Shown here one piece after another: positions 6,642 to 9,993 of a stretch of 9,993 nucleotides of DNA. Position numbers and translations under genes: made by a program. The notes beneath the pieces are model-generated. The model searched no databases. It was not told the DNA's origin and saw nothing but the letters and a program-made list of their open reading frames with translations. Numbering within the stretch: the first letter of the stretch is position 1; every line of letters begins with the position of its first letter. Source of the stretch: Planctomicrobium sp. (GTDB lineage: Bacteria > Planctomycetota > Planctomycetia > Planctomycetales > Planctomycetaceae); assembly GCA_018659505.1 (NCBI GenBank), contig JABJMI010000833.1, positions 1 to 9,993 of the forward strand, in the 5' to 3' direction.

Positions 6642-6678
6642 CCAGAGCGACGAACCCACTGCAAGAAGGTTTTAAGAA

Positions 6679-7281
6679 ATGAGCGATCAACCCAAGCTAA
6701 CGAACCGGCAGCAATCAATTTACAATTTTATTCGCGATCAAATTGTGAATCGTGGCTATGGTCCGACTGTTCGGGAGATTGGCTCCAATTTTGGCATTAA
6801 ATCACCTAATGGCGTGATGTGTCACCTCAAAGCCCTCGAAAAGAAGGGGCTTATCACTCGCGAATCGAACATGTCGCGGGCGATTCAATTGACCGAAGAC
6901 ATTAATCGCAGCAAGGCCTCCCTTCCAATGGCAGGTCACATCGCTGCGGGAGCACCAACATTAGCTGTCGAGGATGTTGAGGAAGTCGATTTCAGTGATT
7001 TATTCTCCGATGCAGAGCATTTTTGCCTGAAAGTACGCGGCGAATCAATGATCGAAGCTCATATCGCAGAGGGAGACTTCGCAATTATCCGCAAACAAGA
7101 AACCGCTAGTCCCGGACAAATCGTGGCAGCGTTAGTTGATGGTGAAGATGCCACTCTGAAGAGTTTCTACCGCGAAGATGAACGCTTCAGGCTCGAGCCA
7201 GCGAATTCTTCGATGTCCCCCATTTACAGTAGTGATGTACAAATTCTAGGTGTATTAGTTGGCGTGATTCGCGAGTATTAA
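6679..7281 (+). CDS. lexA: LexA SOS repressor
   Basis: The product is 200 residues, the normal LexA length. Residues 1-70 are the winged helix-turn-helix: LTNRQQSIYNFIRD, GYGPTVREIG (26-35), and the recognition-helix region SPNGVMCHLKALEKKG (42-57), very near the canonical SPNA..HLKAL-KG. The C-terminal S24 protease domain has the self-cleavage site A90-G91 in HIAAGAP, the catalytic serine S123 in VRGESMIEA, and the catalytic lysine K161 in DATLKSFY, so the protein should be cleavable under RecA-ssDNA control. It represses DNA-damage response genes, commonly including itself. An AAGG Shine-Dalgarno lies about ten bases before the ATG. The gene is flanked by terminator-like hairpins and is likely a single-gene unit; no recA, imuB or dnaE2 partner is in the window. 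Its cognate operator in planctomycetes is not fixed from sequence alone. Confidence 0.97.
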   Translation: MSDQPKLTNRQQSIYNFIRDQIVNRGYGPTVREIGSNFGIKSPNGVMCHLKALEKKGLITRESNMSRAIQLTEDINRSKASLPMAGHIAAGAPTLAVEDVEEVDFSDLFSDAEHFCLKVRGESMIEAHIAEGDFAIIRKQETASPGQIVAALVDGEDATLKSFYREDERFRLEPANSSMSPIYSSDVQILGVLVGVIREY

Positions 7282-7314
7282 GGCGATGGGTGGCTGGACC
7301 AGAGACATTAGCGG

Positions 7315-7347
7315 ATGACCCTGCATTCAGCCAACGGTCATATTTTT
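7315..7347 (+). terminator. Terminator candidate after lexA
   Basis: ATGACC (7315-7320) and GGTCAT (7336-7341) form a perfect six-pair stem with a 15-base loop, followed by ATTTTT. It lies 34 bases past the lexA stop. An alternative pairing GGCTG/CAGCC overlaps it, so the structure is not certain. Confidence 0.45.
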
Positions 7348-7367
7348 GGCACATATGAACAAGATTA

Positions 7368-7597
7368 AGAACGCGGATTGACACGAATGCAGCGGATTTT
7401 CACAGATTAATTATCAAGATAGACCCACCATTCCAGTCCCAAAGTCTTACTGTAAATCGAAGTCTTTATTACTTTCACAAAACAAGATTTTAATTGAATG
7501 TCGAACTGCTGAGAGCATCTTTTCTTTATAATTACGTAATTGAATTGGACAAACCTGATCCTCGTGAATCCGCCGCATCCGCGAAAATCCGCGTTCT
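7368..7597. repeat. Inverted pair of GCGGATT-type intergenic repeat arms
   Basis: The left arm (7368-7398) begins AGAACGCGGATT and ends GCAGCGGATT. The right arm (7567-7597) is its inverted copy: reversed, it begins AGAACGCGGATT and ends GCGGCGGATT. Over 31 bases about 26 agree, including the first 12 and the last seven. Between the arms are 168 A/T-rich bases with no coding sign. The unit word CGCGGAT recurs every nine to ten bases within an arm. This has the shape of a small non-autonomous palindromic element or a pair of REP-like repeats. Confidence 0.55.
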
Positions 7598-8070
7598 CAA
7601 ATTAATTCAGAGTCAGGGATTCCGCGATATATTTGATACCAAATAAAATATCGCTCCTTAATTTCAGTGTCGTATTAGAGAAGTCTCGCTCATCTGCGAA
7701 GAATTTCTGTTCAAATCTCAACTCATCAGTGGGATTGTTGCAAAAAGTCGACATCAATTTTCTTTCGATAAATCTTCACATCTTGCCTCAGATGCTTGAG
7801 CAAATCTTGTCCCAATGCAGGTTCAGGGCTAGAATCAAGTTCAGTTCAATCATTTCACCTAAACTTAACTGGGCGAATCACGAGATTCTTTTGTCGAGCT
7901 AGGAGCTACGATAAGAGATGTGATTCTCATTCCTGCTGAGATTGTTTCTCTGGGGAATTTCAGGTGAGGCGGATGGGCGATGAAGGATAGCGTTTTGCGA
8001 ATGAGTGTATGCGTTCTGTCTCGTGGCAGTCAGCTAAAGTCTTTCTGAAACCATTAATTCGCGGACACAA
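7598..8070 (+). promoter_or_regulatory. Long non-coding leader upstream of clpC with several hairpins
   Basis: No credible gene is seen here. Hairpins: (a) 7624-7654, GCGATAT-ATTTG / CAAAT-ATATCGC, twelve pairs with a three-base bulge and a four-base loop. (b) GAATC-ACGA-GATTC (7875-7888) followed by TTTT, terminator-like. (c) GAATCAC (7875-7881) with GTGATTC (7920-7926), which uses the same 5' arm and so excludes (b), enclosing (d) TCGAGCT / AGCT-A-CGA (7894-7911). (e) TCTCA/TGAGA near 7925-7941. This could be a clpC 5' leader or a small RNA; no CIRCE or CtsR box was found. No clear promoter was identified. Confidence 0.35.
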
Positions 8071-8093
8071 GAAACACGGAAGTGTTTTAGGAG
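8071..8093 (+). promoter_or_regulatory. clpC ribosome binding site with adjoining GNRA-loop hairpin
   Basis: AGGAG (8089-8093) lies eight bases before the clpC ATG and fixes the start. Directly before it, AAACAC (8072-8077) and GTGTTT (8082-8087) pair perfectly around GGAA (8078-8081), a GNRA-type tetraloop. A G-T pair at 8071/8088 can extend it, leaving no unpaired base between hairpin and Shine-Dalgarno. Confidence 0.5.
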
Positions 8094-8101
8094 TCAGATT
8101 T

Positions 8102-9993
<1,892 letters not shown>

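Noticed and set aside
6401..6678. A classical SOS box (CGAAC-N4-GTTCG or CTGT-N8-ACAG) before lexA
   Set aside because: Neither string is present. Only looser dyads were found, which are reported as candidates.
7633..7902. An 89-codon open frame starting with TTG in the gap before clpC
   Set aside because: It starts inside a strong hairpin, has no Shine-Dalgarno, a low-complexity S/L/N-rich product and no recognisable domain. The region is better read as non-coding leader.
7598..8101. CIRCE or CtsR operator before clpC
   Set aside because: No TTAGCACTC-N9-GAGTGCTAA and no CtsR-type heptamer direct repeat can be seen.

Overview
The window looks like a planctomycete chromosome (Planctomycetota, probably a moderate-GC member of the Gimesia/Rubinisphaera type). 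The assignment is an inference. It rests on secreted seven- and six-bladed beta-propeller proteins, a secreted hypothetical with secretin-like repeats, spacious intergenic regions, degenerate palindromic repeats of a kind common in that phylum, and the style of the LexA and ClpC sequences. No rRNA or tRNA gene, CRISPR array, insertion sequence or phage gene was seen.

Layout. Bases 1-3691 carry three leftward genes. The first is a lactonase-family beta-propeller whose 3' end lies outside the window (1-1081). The second is a secreted six-blade propeller gene interrupted by one in-frame TAG codon (1349-2302). The third is a secreted protein with two STN/secretin-N-like repeats (2600-3691). A divergent promoter region (3692-3877) separates them from the rightward genes: a membrane acyltransferase of the OafA/Acyl_transf_3 type (3878-5077), a secreted FG-GAP/VCBS protein with seven calcium-loop motifs (5201-6400), the SOS repressor LexA (6679-7281), and ClpC, the Hsp100 unfoldase (8102 to the window end, about three quarters present). 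Terminator-like hairpins follow the acyltransferase, FG-GAP and lexA genes, so the four rightward genes are probably separate transcription units.

How the genes fit together. The left part is mostly envelope or exported proteins, including three unrelated beta-propellers in 6.4 kb. The right part holds two stress regulators, LexA (DNA damage) and ClpC (protein quality control). I see no single pathway that joins all seven genes.

Most interesting signals. (1) The in-frame amber codon in an otherwise intact propeller gene. (2) A 9-bp inverted repeat that would mask the ribosome binding site of that same gene. (3) Two intergenic palindromic elements built on the same phrase with different core words (CACTAAT versus GCGGATT). 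(4) An 820-base gap before clpC with alternative hairpins in its right half and a tetraloop hairpin touching the clpC Shine-Dalgarno. I did not find convincing evidence of a wholly new multi-gene system.
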